A stretch of 64,000 nucleotides of DNA from Anoplolepis gracilipes (taxonomy: Eukaryota > Arthropoda > Insecta > Hymenoptera > Formicidae). Made by a program: the position numbers and the translations under genes. Position 1 is the stretch's first letter. Every line of letters starts with the position of its first letter. The notes beneath the pieces are model-generated. The model did no database searches and had not been told where the DNA came from. It saw nothing but the letters and a program-made list of their open reading frames with translations. The stretch is taken from positions 8,653,001 to 8,717,000 of the forward strand of contig NC_132978.1 of assembly GCF_047496725.1 (NCBI RefSeq). The letters run 5' to 3'. Shown here one piece after another: positions 26,839-40,433 of this stretch.

Positions 26839-29292
26839 CTCGAATTGCATCGTCGTCTCGGAGATGTCCGCAATTATGTAGATATCGCGCAGCTCGATAA
26901 AACTAATTAACAATCTCGTCGAGGCGCGCACGTTACGTCACTTGCATTAATGGCGAATTTACGCGAGTTATAACCCGTAATTTTCAACTATCTGTTATTT
27001 TTTATAATGACACATATTTATTTTTGAAGTATTATGAAAATGTTATTCGTCGAATAACATAAAGCAGAAGATCCGGAAATTGAACTCGTAAGTCTTATAG
27101 CTCGATAGAATATTGATCTTTGTGATTAATGCTAATCGTAAATGCTAATTAGCATTGAAGATATTACATTAATAATATTTCAAGCGAGAATATTATATAA
27201 TTTTCCCAATATTAAAGAATTAATATCAATTGACAAATTTTACTAGATTAAATTTTTTAAATGGATTATAATACTATTTTTTAAGTATTTTTAATTTTAT
27301 AGAATTTTAATATGAAAACCGTTATTGTACATAATTAATATTTACATATAAAATACACAGGAAGAGAGAAATAAATTTTTATTAGAGACAAATATTCTTA
27401 TCTTGGGGAAAAATTCACTAAACAAAGATAAACATCCTCTGTACATTTTACCAACGGCAAACATCGACCTTCCTATGCAGCTGCCAAAATTTTGCGTTGG
27501 TGGAGCTCTTTCAAGCGGAACGGAGAACGGGGCGCGTCTGCCACAGGGCTGCCTTCTCCTTTGTTATGAATTCTATCGTTCTTAATAATAGACCGTAGCT
27601 TTGATGAGTCGCGCGTCTCGCGCATAGAACGGGTGTTAAAAAACGCAAGGCAGGTCAACATCCGTGTGCACAAACAGCGGGCAACTGTTGGTGCGGGCGA
27701 AATGCTACCGCATGTGAAAACAAGAGAAGCGACGATGAAAGGGCCCTCTTATTCATATCATCGTTCCACATTCGATTGTCATTCACCCGATTGTTTCATT
27801 CCCGCGAAACGGTTCTAACGGGTTTTCCCTTGTCCATCCATACGTGGATTAATTAAATGCGCTAATACACGTTTTATTTTTCGTTTATGAATGTGTCTTT
27901 TAATTTGACAACAATAGCGTACGGTATAATAACGCTCGTAATGCGTTTCGGAGAAGCTTCAAAAATCATCTTTTCATTTTGCCATCTTTTCATTAGATCT
28001 GCCAAAACAAGAATGTTGAAATTATTAATGTTTTTATTTCTCTTAAAGCATTTTTTTCTCTTAAATTGCAATATTTACAAAAGTATAGGATATTTACAAG
28101 TTGATTATATGTTTGTTTTAATAAAGCGATAGAGAGAGATTTTCAAAATTAATTTCAACTGTTTAACTCATATTCTGATTACGTATAGAGTAATTAAGCG
28201 CAATGTAGTTTCATCAGTGATACCGATCGTGCTCATCCTTGCTCTTATGAGCCGCATTAACGGATAATTAGAACAATGAGTAGCGGTTGATGGTGGGTCG
28301 CGACTAAATTTAGTGCAAGTCATTAAGCCACCATGTAAATCAGTCGGGCCCTGTTACTTCGTTACTTGCCTAGGCCGATGACCTCTCGGCGTGGCACGCA
28401 ACTATAGGAACATAGCGAAATTAACCACCAAGAACAACACACGGGCCGTCCATCCAGATATAGCCAGCGTATTACGCGAACCGTTTATATGATGTCTCGT
28501 AAAGTCGCACTTCTGTCAAGCTTCATTCTTGTTGCTACTTGATTTTCCCATTACGAGTACCTATATGAACGCGACGCGAGGCTGGACACGAAACGAACGA
28601 CTCGTGACGAAAATTTCTGACAGCGTCTCGTGTCTCTTAGTTTATACTCCTCGAGTGCTAGCATAGCTTTGACAGTTCAAAGCAGTTAGTCATGATTTTG
28701 CGTAAATTGATTAGTAGGATTCTAATAAATATCCTCAACGTTAGATGATGATCATGTATCCTCGTTAAATATTATCGATGACAAACATCTACAAAGATTA
28801 ATTCTGAAAGAATCAAGGAAGTTGCTTATCAGATTCAAATAAAGTAATTATAAACTGCCTCGTGATAACACAAAGACAGTGTATTAAAAAGTGTTTTGTA
28901 ACTATAGTTTGAACATTGCAGAGTAGGGTTGTTTTTTTTAAATAATTCTTACTCTGCGCAATTATTCTGACGTGTGATCTTAGGTATTTTGCTCATTTTA
29001 GATGTTAATTCTGTAATTTATAAACTTACTTTCTGAGTAAACAGACGTCTCATGAAACAATGCTGAATGGTAGCAATGATTATGCGTCGCACATCTTGCA
29101 CGAGACGAGTCGCGCTTTCATTTAAATAATTCCGTCAACGAGTCGCCTCAATTTGTCCAACTCGGTTTGATATCTCCTAAATAGAAATAAGTACGCTAAA
29201 GATTCAGAGGCAGGAAGCGGCTTGTTTTCGTATGACGTCGTGTCGAGAAAATTTCAGAAGACGTTTTCAAGAGAGAATATTATATCTTTTCT

Positions 29293-29377
29293 TTATTTAT
29301 TATCTTATTATTTTATTATCTTATTATCTTATTATTCTATTATCGTATTATCTTATTATATTTTATTATCTTATTTT
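29293..29377. repeat. TTATTATC-type minisatellite
   Basis: Imperfect tandem copies of a TTATTATC/TTATTATT unit run for about 85 bp. They generate repetitive YYLII-like translations in two frames, which are artefacts of the repeat. Confidence 0.85.
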
Positions 29378-30563
29378 GCACTTTTTAACACTTTTAGGAA
29401 AACTACAAAAATTATTTTTCAACGATTCTCTATGTACGTTAATTTTTTATTTAACGAGTATAACTCAGAGCTTGTCAAATTTCATCTGAATTTTTTCGCC
29501 AAATACCATTTTTGCCATTCAGAGAGTTAACCAACATCCGGTCCATTCTCGCTACGAAACTACGTTGTCCGACGAAAGGTTTGCTATTAAAAAGCGAACA
29601 AATATTTGTCATCCATTCCGAGTCCACTTCATCATCGCTTTGTTCTCGCTGAGATTCCCAAAGAGTCAATAACAAGAAAAGATTGTCAAATTCTATGGAA
29701 TTGGTTAGGAGTTATTTCGAGAAGCACGTTTTACCTTTCACCTTCCATACCGCATTATTCTTCTCGTGTTGCAAGAATCGCGTCTTAAGACAGGATGAGT
29801 TTGCCGAAGCCCGGTAGCAACCGGACGTGGTTAACTTCTCTCGAAGAAACTCTCTTCGGTGTCGACGTTGGCCTTTTTTACCCACGCAAAAGAATGATCT
29901 CGTGTCTTGACTCTCGTTTATAATAATGACGTAATTATCCTGGTCTCACGCGCGCTGACTACCGAGCCGGACGAAAGTGCGTTTGCACAAGTGAGTGATT
30001 TGAATTCACATTCTTATTCAAAAATAATAAATTGTACAAGTAATAGAAAGAACAGAAGGATTAATTTGAATTATTATTTTTTTATTTATACAAAGATACT
30101 TTCAGTTATAATAGGATCGTTCTCAATTATAATTAATTAAATTATTATTAATTAATAAATAAATATTTAATTAATTAAATAATAAACAAAAATATCTATA
30201 TGACAACGTAATAAAAAATGTGTGGTATTAAAATGAAAAAATCAATCAAATTGGTTATCTCGTTTTACTTTATAATTATTTCATTCATTTTTGTCTGCTC
30301 TCTTCTTTATAAACTTCAGTCAAGATTTATTCTGATGAGCAACACGCAGTATAATCACACTCGTAATTCTCGGTTCAGAGAGCTCTGAATGACACTTTGT
30401 ATCGAACGAGACAACGATCCCCATTGAAACAGACGCGAGTTGAACGGCAAACATATTAGGAGACAATAATCCTTGAATGCGTCTGCGGCGCTCCGGTGCT
30501 GAATGAGGCTAAAAACGGGTGGGTGCATCCTCGGCATGTAAATGCGAACGGCGCGACAGCACA

Positions 30564-30731
30564 ATGGATCCCCGCGTAAGCGCAACCGGTTGCGTAAGCG
30601 GAAGCGCGCGCGTTCGATTGTACCGGCACGAGAGCGAGTTATGCATTCGACTGCGAAGGGTGATTTATAGAGGACCGTGGAGCGCCGCGAGAACAAAGAG
30701 CCACCGAGATAGGAATCCTCCCTCGATAAAG
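30564..30731 (+). CDS. Weak candidate for a first coding exon
   Basis: An ATG in good translational context (ACA before it, G after it) opens a 56-codon frame that runs to an excellent donor, AAAG|GTGAGC, at 30731/30732. The peptide is Arg/Ser-rich and has no recognised domain or signal peptide. It ends in phase 0, whereas the adhesion gene at 42262 needs a phase-1 upstream exon, so it does not fit as that gene's missing exon. A chance frame in a GC-rich patch is quite possible. Confidence 0.15.
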
Positions 30732-31869
30732 GTGAGCAAAAACCGAGAACCAGAGTGCCCCCAGGAGGATTAAGATTTAAGTGACACACTTGCGCGCGTG
30801 GAATTGCATTGGCGCAATTCTGTGCACGTTAGCGGAAAAATCCTTCCAACGCGTGATGTAATATTTTCCTTGAGCAAGGTGTTTATGTATTTTGTAATGC
30901 TTCTTTATGTAAAACATATAAATTATTCTGGGAGATAATTTAAGAGCGGATATAATATACACGCATTATCTTCTTGTTAGAAAATGATATTATATTAAAA
31001 GTATATCTTTATTTTACAGATTATTTAATTCACCCTTGTATATTCATATTAATTTCAATATATAAAGTATTTCGTAATTGCTGAAATAGAAAGACGGTTT
31101 TTTTTTAAATTTAACATTGTAATTTATATATTTATTACTCTCTTATAAATATTATTATGTTTTTGAATTTCTATATTACTAAAAAATCATATTTTCCTGA
31201 TAAGTATCATACATGATAATACTATATTTTGAAAATTTTTTCCTGCCATAAAAACAAGAAAATACATAAAATATTACTAGTTTCTAAATTTTCAAACACA
31301 CAATAGGAGTATTAAAAGGAAAATAAAATATTATTAAAGTCAATTTTTCTCTGTCTATCTCTGTCTGTCGTTTAACGATGTTCGATAACACATAATCTTC
31401 CGTGAGATCGCGGGCGACGGGATACGAAGTAGTAGATGCAGCGTAGACTGCAATATAATACATCGCGGATAATCCGCAGGGGATGCTCGCGAACGAAGGC
31501 CAAGATCTATAGACGCGCGGCAAAGGTCAATGTTAGTATGCGATCGTAAATCGAACAGGATCGCACGACGGCATTTTCCTCGCTCCCCTTGGCTTGTCAG
31601 TGTCGAGCGTCACGTCCGTATACGCCAAGTGGACCGACCGGTCAATTAGTACGGCCCGTAAAAGCCGGACGGAGATGCAATGTAGCGTGTGAGACACTTG
31701 AAGTGCCGAGGCGCGCCGCGTCCCTCCTCTACGTGGAACATTATTTTCTCGCTCCGGCTATTATAACGACATAATAATCGATCGCGTAGATATAGCCGTT
31801 GGATGCACCTAGATGCAATATAAAGGTCAACGAAACTGTTTACGATCACGTCCCCTTATGGGAGTCGCG

Positions 31870-31875
<6 letters not shown>

Positions 31876-31921
<46 letters not shown>
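31876..31921. repeat. TA microsatellite
   Basis: About 23 uninterrupted AT dinucleotides, the longest TA run in the window. Confidence 0.95.
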
Positions 31922-31925
<4 letters not shown>

Positions 31926-34900
31926 GTCGGCTTTCCAGTAAGGCCCGTTTCTCCTTATATGAAACTCGACAAACTGGTTGACAGAGTCTTCTCAGAAATT
32001 ATTCCATCCCGCGGTTGGATTACTGTATAAATTTGAAGAACTCGCTGCGTATGTGATATTGTCTTTAACAAAGTCTCTTATATATTTTTTATATAATTAT
32101 ACAAGATACTTTTTATCTATTGTAAATGTTAGGCAAGAACATTTGATTTATAGATTATATATATAATCGAATTTTAGAAAAAAATAATATAAATATTAAA
32201 AAGAGTAAATTAATAAAAAATATTTAAAAAAATATTTTGTTATTATTTTTGCATTTTGAAATATATTAAATATTTCATTATTAATAGAAAAGATTTAATT
32301 AAGCAGGTCGACGATCCTGCCTCCTTCCAAGTTTGACATCGTTGATTGATCAATTAATACGGTTCATGACAAAGTGATGGTCAGCACAATGCACAAACGG
32401 TGCATCGATCTATGCATGTATCGAGGAACCAAAGATCATTATCTAGACAAGTCACGACACAGCAGTTTCATCACGGGATTTACGGGAATCCCCCGTCGAG
32501 TGTCACCTCGTGATTTACTGAAGACCACTAGTAAGTAGGTCAAGCGTGATTAAACCGCGAAGCTTACATCTCGATACCGTTTGATTTGCATCGAGAGGAA
32601 ACGCGCACGACTCATTTAGAATCCATTAGATTCTCTTAGCGTGAACGCGATTATTGCTCGCGCAAACGATTACTCTGACGAATATCTCTGTAATATAATA
32701 ATCTTGAATCTCTAGATCGACGCATCCGTTCGCAATTAATAAAAGAGTTCCGAAAGAATTTTATACATACAATTACATTAGTCACGGAAAGTGGAAACCA
32801 TCGATCTTCGCTGGCTGTTTTGAGAGAGAAACGAAGTAGATGAGTTTCTCAAGAAAGGAACAATTAACACGACGAATGAGAGGCATGAATAGGCGAATGT
32901 CTTGAACGGGTAAAAGGGGCAGACGGGAATATCCGCGAGAAAATGATTACGTACGTGTGCCTATCTCGTCTCGCTAATTGCGATGATAATGACGACCGTG
33001 CGCGGTAATTAAGGATAGCTAAGTCGAGAAACGTCTCGGCTCGCAAGATGACATCATCTAATACGGCCACGTGGTAAATGGGTGACGTGTACCCCGTGAC
33101 AAATAAGCACCGTGATCGGTGACAGTACGTCTGTTAGTAGGAGGCGCACACTCGCTTAGGTTGGCTTTAGGTGTGTGTTAAGTTACCGAGTAAATTAAAT
33201 TTCGTTTCGAACGAAGGTGTTTGCACGTGAAGTGTGATCAGCCGAGCGTAAAACATTCCTACTTATCGCGTTGGCTGCAATTATCGTATTTTAAGGTCGA
33301 TCTATTACTGGGTCCGAGCCACGTATTAAAATTAATGCATGTATTTTCTCATCGTTTCTATCTTACGTTTAAATTGATATTAACTTAATTTAGGCGAATT
33401 TTACGATTCGTGCTTGCTTACGCGCGACGTAAGAAGAAACTTATATAAGAATGAAATGGCATGCGTTATTTTAAGATTGCTCTTTTAGTAATAACAGATG
33501 GTAATATAAACGTTTCGTTATATAGTTTGATAATTGAAAACCTTGGCGGATTCAATTGTACGGCAGTTAACCTACATTTTCCGCGTGGACACTGTTAATT
33601 ATAGTTTCGCGTAATTTGCGGTTGAAATAAGACAGTTGATTTATAACGCGTGGGAGACATTCTAAGTAAAATTTATCGCATATTGTGAATATGCTAAGAA
33701 TAATTCAACTTGAACCCGATAAGACAGTCATTAGCGAACAATGTTGCACTGTGCAAACTTCATGGATTTCTAACGGAAGTGCAACTGAATGTTAATTTTT
33801 TATAAGGTGTCACAAAAACTTACGTGGGATGATATAATACTTCATATTGAGGCAATGTCATCATCATTTTTTTTTTTTTTATTGAATTTTATAACGGATA
33901 CTACTTTCATATATAGGATGGAAAGTACACATTGATCGGTGGTAATATTCAGATTGAATTTCGATGGGCGCATTCTCGTTGCGTGATGTAATCTGATATC
34001 GTAGGTGGAGAGGCGCAAGGTACTCTCCTTGCATTGCATCCTTTTACATCGATGGTAATGAAGAAGATAATGTCATTACGACGCGTCGGTGGCATTAGCG
34101 AAACATTATTCGATTCTTTTAAAGCGGATATGTTCGATTGATTAATCTTTCATTGTATTATTTACAATCTTTGTTTTATACAAAAACAGTAAATAATACA
34201 ATTGACACATTTGAGAAAATAATGTATGCATGTCTAATAATACGGAAATAGCGTCAAATAATTATATTTTTTCGATTTTGGAATAAAAATTAAAATAATA
34301 TATATACCTTACTTTGTAAATAATAATGAAGAAAAAGCAGCTACAATAATAAAAAAATATTTAAAGTAATGATTTTTTGTAACTCGTAATTAATTTACTG
34401 CACGACACGTGATAAAAAAAGCATAAATTAATAATCGAAAGTAAATTGAGAAAAAGAAATATTTACTGAAAAAAGTCATGTAATAGAAGTTTAAAAATAG
34501 TGATTTGTGTAGCTATTTGAGCACACATTTTCTCGTAAATGCATTACGTTGATAGGTTGGCCCTGTCCTTACGAGAATCCACGCCCAACCAAGAAAGGTT
34601 AATGTTATTCACAGCAACATCTCGTGTTCTTGATATCCGTAACGATCCGGTCACGCGCGCGCACAAGATGTTACATGGTCATCTTTCTCTATGAGCTGAC
34701 TCACTATTTAACGGTCTTTTAAACTGCCTGCGATACAGCATGAAGTTTTCTGAACCCTTGATAAGACGAAGGAGAACAAATAGGACTAATAATATCTCTC
34801 TAGAATGGATGAAAATTATATATCTTGTGTATGGCAGAAGATATTAAAATGAGACCAATGAATTATCATAATGTGACTCATGAAAAAAACCAAATCGAAT

Positions 34901-35509
34901 ATAATATATCGTAAGCTCGTCATTGATTTAATATGTAGATTTAATATGTCATTTGATATAATATGTAGATGTAATAATATATTACGTAAGAAATTTATTT
35001 TTAATTAAATTAGTAAAATTAAATTGGTAAAATGGCAATAGGGGCAAATAATCTTCAATGCATTTAATTAAATTGTTAACATGGTCATTTAATGATTTAA
35101 ATAAGAAAACTTAAGCATGTATCAAAATCTAACATAAATATGACAAAATCAAATATAAAATATATGCGCAAACGTTTCTATCTCCTATCGAGATTCTCAT
35201 TGGTGCTAATAATAAAATTCTATAATAGTGAGCACAAGACTGACATGCGTGGGAATATACAAAACAATTTGATTCTTTATGATTTATAATAAAAGTATAG
35301 TCTTACAATAAAAAGTTTGATAATAAAATTTATTTTTAATTATTAGGTGTATTTGTTTTAAATCATAAGTTTATTCTGAATAACTTTTTAAAAAAATAAT
35401 TATATAAAAATATTAATTTTTAAATTTTGAATAATTTTCTAAAAGATGTATACAGAAAAACAAATGATATTTTTTTTACATTGTATTTCAGAGAAATTTT
35501 CTTTATTAC

Positions 35510-36075
35510 AATGTGAGAGTTTCGAGATTCGTGTTCGCACGACACGCGATTATCATAATTCTCAGAAACATTGCTTTCTAAATAAGGAAAAATATTAGAT
35601 CCTTCAGGCGGAATATATGCGCGTGTTAGGGTTATGCCTCTGCGTGATGGGACTGCGGGACCAGACACCAAAGCCATCATGTCGCGAATCGGGTTCGTTG
35701 TGCTGTGAGACAAAGCTCCACCATGGAAGTGACATTACACGAATCACCTGTCGTAACTACGATGCTATTAGTTCCAACTCTTTACGCTTCGAGTAATTTT
35801 ACGTCTCTAGAAAGACTTCTACATATTAGAATGAACAATACTGCATATTTTTTGCGCACTATAATTATCTTTCAATTAAACTTGTTGGAAAATATCATTA
35901 TACCCAGTGGAATATAATTTAGGCAGCGGTTCCCTCTCCTCGCCTTCTTCCCTTCTGAAAAGATCTGACGAAAGACGATTTCGAAGCTGCCTGGAGCATG
36001 CTTGGTCTAAATCAGGCTCTTCTGGATTTGATAAAAATTCCACTATAGTGTACGGTCGCTTCTCTAATATTAACG
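35510..36075 (-). CDS. Candidate two-exon fragment of an unrecognised minus-strand gene
   Basis: Two adjacent minus-strand segments read as protein and join in phase. Exon A is 36075 down to 35904. It is preceded by a pyrimidine-rich acceptor (CCCTTTTCATAG) and ends at the donor GG|GTATAA. Exon B starts at 35702 after the acceptor GCTTTGTCTCACAG and runs to about 35510, where a donor ATT|GTAATA is possible; otherwise the frame continues to a stop at 35420. The junction splits a Gly codon (GG|C). The translation is acidic and polar, with pieces such as VEFLSNPEEPDLDQACSRQL and SGPAVPSRRGITLTRAY, and contains KR and RR pairs. No domain is recognised. The dibasic pairs could suggest a secreted precursor, but no signal peptide or amidation site was found. 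Neither end of the gene was found. Confidence 0.45.
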
Positions 36076-38795
36076 CTATGAAAAGGGACAGATATACTCA
36101 AAGCATATTCAAGTAAAAATAAATTCTTATCTCAAGTTTATTTATTAAAAAGAGTTACTGTATTTTTTTATTATAAAGAGTATTGTATTTTTATACATTT
36201 ATATAATTTAAAATTATGTTGGAGTTTATTTTAGTGAACTTTAACTCCTCACTTATAACATCAGAATTGACATGTAAAAGAAAAAATTATTTATCGAGAG
36301 AGTCATGTGTGTTTTATTTTATATCGATTATTCGGGGCACATTTTTTTGCGAAACTTAAATTTTACAGGTTTCGTATAAAGTTTTAAAACTATTTCCTAA
36401 AATTTCTTGTGACACATTTTTGATCCTGTCAACGATGATAATGTGGAGTTAGTCTGAAAACCGCGCGATGCCAGCAACGAAGCATCTGTGGACCCACGTT
36501 ATCTTAACGCTTGGCGCACGGCCAGTCCCAATGTCGTCCCTTCTGCTATTTCGCCCAATGTGCGTTATATACCTTGCAACAGCCATGCTGTGGTTATTTT
36601 CGCGCAACGGTGGCGAACTCGATATGCAAGAACCGGCCGCGGCAATAACGAATTATTTCGAATCAATTCGTGCCGGAGGTTGCGCAATTTAATCTCTCAA
36701 ATTCTCTTTTTCTCTTTCTTTCACGTTGATCTTTCTTTCGACGATGACGTCTGCCACTCTCTTCCGAAAACACTAATGCAATTTATTAGAAAAAAAAAAT
36801 CGATACAAGTATTATATACGTTGCAAAAACTTGAACGTGAATTAATTCAGGAGATTTTGATCTTATTAGAAAAAAAGTCATTCACCTGTTCGATTATATT
36901 TAATTTACATCTTTAGCGAATTAAATATCGACGATAATCTTCTATATATATGCTTACAATTAATATTAAACGGTATTATATTATTATCTAATGCTTAATC
37001 GCAAATTTATTTTGGCTGAATTAAAAATAATGTATCCGGGATATATCATATGTAATAATTTACCAAAAAAATATCTAAATCGAGATCGTTGTTACATTTC
37101 TTTTTTATGACTTAAATTCTCTTCTGTCAAAACTCTGTTTGCATTTTTTTTATAATCAGTGACAATTTAGTTCTATTAAATAGCTTGCGAAATTTATTAA
37201 AAATATTTATTAAAAAACGCAAATTGAGTTTGCGAAAATTAAATTGAGTAACAAAAATTAACGATGCTAAATTTATCACCATTAATTTTGAACTTGTTTA
37301 TATTTATTTTCTTGAATATACGACCTTGCGTTCATCTCTTACTAGCCCGTTAAATTTTGCAATTTATTTATATAATACTTAAAACCTTTTTGACCTTTTA
37401 TTATTCTAGATTATTCTAGAATTTAATTCTAGATTGAATTTTCTCGGTTCTATCACTATATATAAAAAATAATTTCAAAAATATAAGAGATAATTATCAT
37501 AATTATTACAACTGAATATTTCGAGATTTTTTATGAATCTGAATATATTAAAAGAAAATAGTGCTTTTAAAAAACCCTATGTAATATGCGTATTTTGAAA
37601 CATTCTAATATAAATCCGAACGAGTTGTACAAAGACTAAAAACATTCAGGGATTGTCTATGGGAGGATCAATTTGGCTAGTGGTACTCTTCGTTTCGTTA
37701 TACACAATCCAACGTCGCGTTGCACATTTCATCGACATCGCCGTATAGTGCACCATGTTCCCGTTGTACGAACGTACATACGCATGTGCGTGCGCGTCGC
37801 CTTAGGGTCCCCTTCTCGGGGAATAAGAAGAGTGCGTGCCTCCTGACAATAATAACCATTAAGGCGTGAGAGAATGTGAGGCTGACGTCATCCATTCAAC
37901 ATTCGTAAGCCATCGAACGCTGTCAAGCCTTCGCGAATAAATGAAGCGATTTGTGATTAATTATCATCTTTGAAGATATCAACCAAGCTTCAGTGATATT
38001 AATTTATCTTGAGAGAATGAAAATGTTCTTTAATCTTTCAGCTACACTCTATCGAAATAAAAGTTTTTAAAAGAGACAGATGTTACATATATAAAATCTC
38101 TTTTTATGAAAGCTTTTTTATTTTGACGAGTAAATGGTGTAAAGAAAAATGATAGAGATGGTTTAAAGTATGTATGTGTCTTTGATATACTCGTGAAATA
38201 TTGACAAAGTTCGTTCCAAAGTAAAGCAAAACGCGGCGATTTCCACAACAATTTCTCTTTTATAGAATCCGAGCTTGTGTCGAATAGAAATTTCATGACT
38301 TCCACCCTCCCGATACGATATTATTTTCTCACGAAAAGGGAAAGAGACTTGTCAGAACAAATAAAGATGCGAGAAGCGAGGGTGAAAGGCACGATCGATA
38401 AGAGAAACTTTGGAATCGTTAGGACGATTTCTTCAACACTCCACATGTTACCACACTGTCTTGCCATACGACGAATGATTATAATGTATACTGCTCTTAG
38501 GTCTTCCTTAGAAAAGTAGTAATGCAATAAAAAATCTCCCTACAATTTACTCTTTTTCTCAACCTCTTACGAAAACATAAAAATACAAAAATATAAATTG
38601 TAAAATTTTTATGTCTGTGTCTCTTTACATATCTTTACTATTTTATATTTATTTATCTCCTATCTAAATGCAAAAATGTCATATTAACGTCATTAATTCA
38701 ACAACAATAAAATCAGACTTATGAAAGAGCATTTAATAATTTACACTTGATAATTTAAATATTTCTGTCGGCTTCTATTTAATTCTATTAATTTT

Positions 38796-38911
38796 ATATT
38801 AATAATAAATTAATATAACATGTACTTTTAGATTATTAAAATATATATATATATATATTTTTTTTTTTTAATAATCTAAAAGTACATGTTATATTAATTC
38901 ATTATTAATAT
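38796..38911. repeat. Long near-perfect palindrome (45-bp arms)
   Basis: The left arm (38796-38840) and the inverted right arm (38867-38911) match at 44 of 45 positions around a 26-bp AT-rich spacer. The conserved core is CATGTACTTTTAGATTATTA. Weaker similarity continues outward on both sides. Transcription through it would give a long hairpin. It may be a palindromic MITE or a recent inverted duplication. Confidence 0.85.
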
Positions 38912-40220
38912 ATAATTAATCAATTATTAATAAATTATATTATTAATATAATTAATTTATAATTAATAAAAAAATTACATACATGGACTAATGATAGATC
39001 TCTGTACATTACAAATTTAAACATTCTTGTCGCGCCTATTTTGTACAGAATCCAAATAACTCCAGCTGCAGCGAGAGCCTCGTAAACGGAAGTCAGCTTT
39101 GAGCTCCGATCCAACGAAAATTCCACGAACTACACGGTCTCCTCTTCATCGAAACGAGAAGTTATTTCTGCTCCAACTCGCTCGCGCGAAACTGCAACGC
39201 TAATCGCCGATGCACTCTGACATTTTCACAACGTGAAGAATGTCCTTTGCGCTTCCTGCATATCAGTAATTTATGAGAGTTCTTTTTCATTTGTGAAAAA
39301 TCCGACTGTACCGCATGCCTTAGCGTCGTCATTGTTAAAATACACGTGAGGACACTGCGGCAAGATGACGTGTCCTGCAGATGTTATCATATCGTCCTTT
39401 TTTCGGCCGTGCGCTGTCACGATGATATCACCGGCGAAAAGCGTGCTCGTAATACAAAACAGATTTGCGGTTTTTCACGCACACGTCCGTTATTCCCTGT
39501 AGAACTCATCAGTATGATACTTGAATCGCTAATGGGGAGAAGATCGTAATATAAAGGCGGAGCTTTTCTGTTTTGCAACCTGATAAATTTACGTTGATAC
39601 GCTTGCAATAAGATATCTTGAATCTCGAATTTGGTACATATTACGTATATATGTACAAATCTTTCAGAACTATCGATCTGCAAATTTCAGATAGATTTGT
39701 CTTTTGATAAGTGAATATCATAGAGTATAGAGCACTGTTTTTGTATAAAATTTCAAATGAAAAAAATGCTTTTAGAAGCAAAAATAAACATTGAAATCTT
39801 ACGCTTTATAATCTTATCTTGGCTTTAATAGAATTTTAATTTGAAATTTTGCAAGAGCAAAAATTTTTAATATAAAAAAAAATGAAGAAAAAATCTAAAA
39901 GATGAAAAAAAATAAAATCCCAATGACTTTGTTTATAAAGAAAAAAAAATAGGAAGAAAGATCGTTTTTCTCCTAAAAGTTTGAATTTTAAAATTTCTTC
40001 TCGACTTCCTGCGAAAGCATAACCGTAACAAATTTACTGAGCAAACGAAGTATGGAAAATAAATTAGGAGGCTAGGTTTAAAATGTCAGACCTTAACGAG
40101 ACCATCGGTGGCAAACCACACCTTAATGTCTTTCGTGTACCCAATCAATTTGGATCATTGTTCCGTTCCTTTAAGCAATCTCACTTTTCAATAAGGTCAT
40201 GATGTTTCAACATCTTATTT

Positions 40221-40310
40221 AAAATTTAGCGAACATTTTTACGTACTTCCGTAAATAGAGGCATTAAAATTTAGCAAATATTTGAAAGTACTTCCGTAAA
40301 TAGAGGCATT
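40221..40310. repeat. Two-copy tandem repeat, 45-bp unit
   Basis: Two adjacent 45-bp copies. The second half, GTACTTCCGTAAATAGAGG followed by CATT, is identical in both, and the first half differs at several bases. The arrangement indicates a local tandem duplication. Confidence 0.85.
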
Positions 40311-40410
40311 ACAATTTTGGTGAAACTGATAAAAGGCTAATATTAATGAAAACTTTTATTCGATTTTTGTATTTGATTGATACTTCACATATCACACAAT
40401 TACATACATC

Positions 40411-40433
40411 TTTTTTTTTTTTTTTTTTTTTTT
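40411..40433. repeat. Poly-T tract (23 T)
   Basis: A homopolymer of 23 T. A minus-strand retroposon tail is conceivable, but no matching element body was recognised. Confidence 0.9.

Larger units (their letters stand above)
22744..35419. other. Non-coding stretch with CpG-rich patches
   Basis: No gene is supported apart from a weak exon candidate at 30564-30731. CpG-rich patches lie near 23800-24500, 25430-26220, 26480-26940, 27470-27820, 28200-28700, 29540-29990, 30360-30850, 31380-31830 and 32300-33200. Open frames in these patches overlap on both strands and look like compositional artefacts. The rest is AT-rich with simple repeats. Confidence 0.55.

Noticed and set aside
29222..29530. 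102-codon plus-strand frame rich in Tyr/Leu/Ile
   Set aside because: It is produced by the TTATTATC minisatellite.
30355..30789. 144-codon minus-strand frame
   Set aside because: It lies in a CpG-rich patch with overlapping frames on both strands, is Arg/Ser-rich, and has no recognisable domain.
36488..36916. 142-codon plus-strand frame
   Set aside because: The first part is an Arg-rich translation of a CpG-rich patch that overlaps another open frame, and the rest is AT-rich low-complexity sequence. No domain and no clear splice context.
38935..39126. Minus-strand frame with a hydrophobic segment (ALAAAGVIWILYKIG) and a possible donor
   Set aside because: The upstream acceptor is weak, the frame is short, and its phase does not join to the candidate at 35510-36075.
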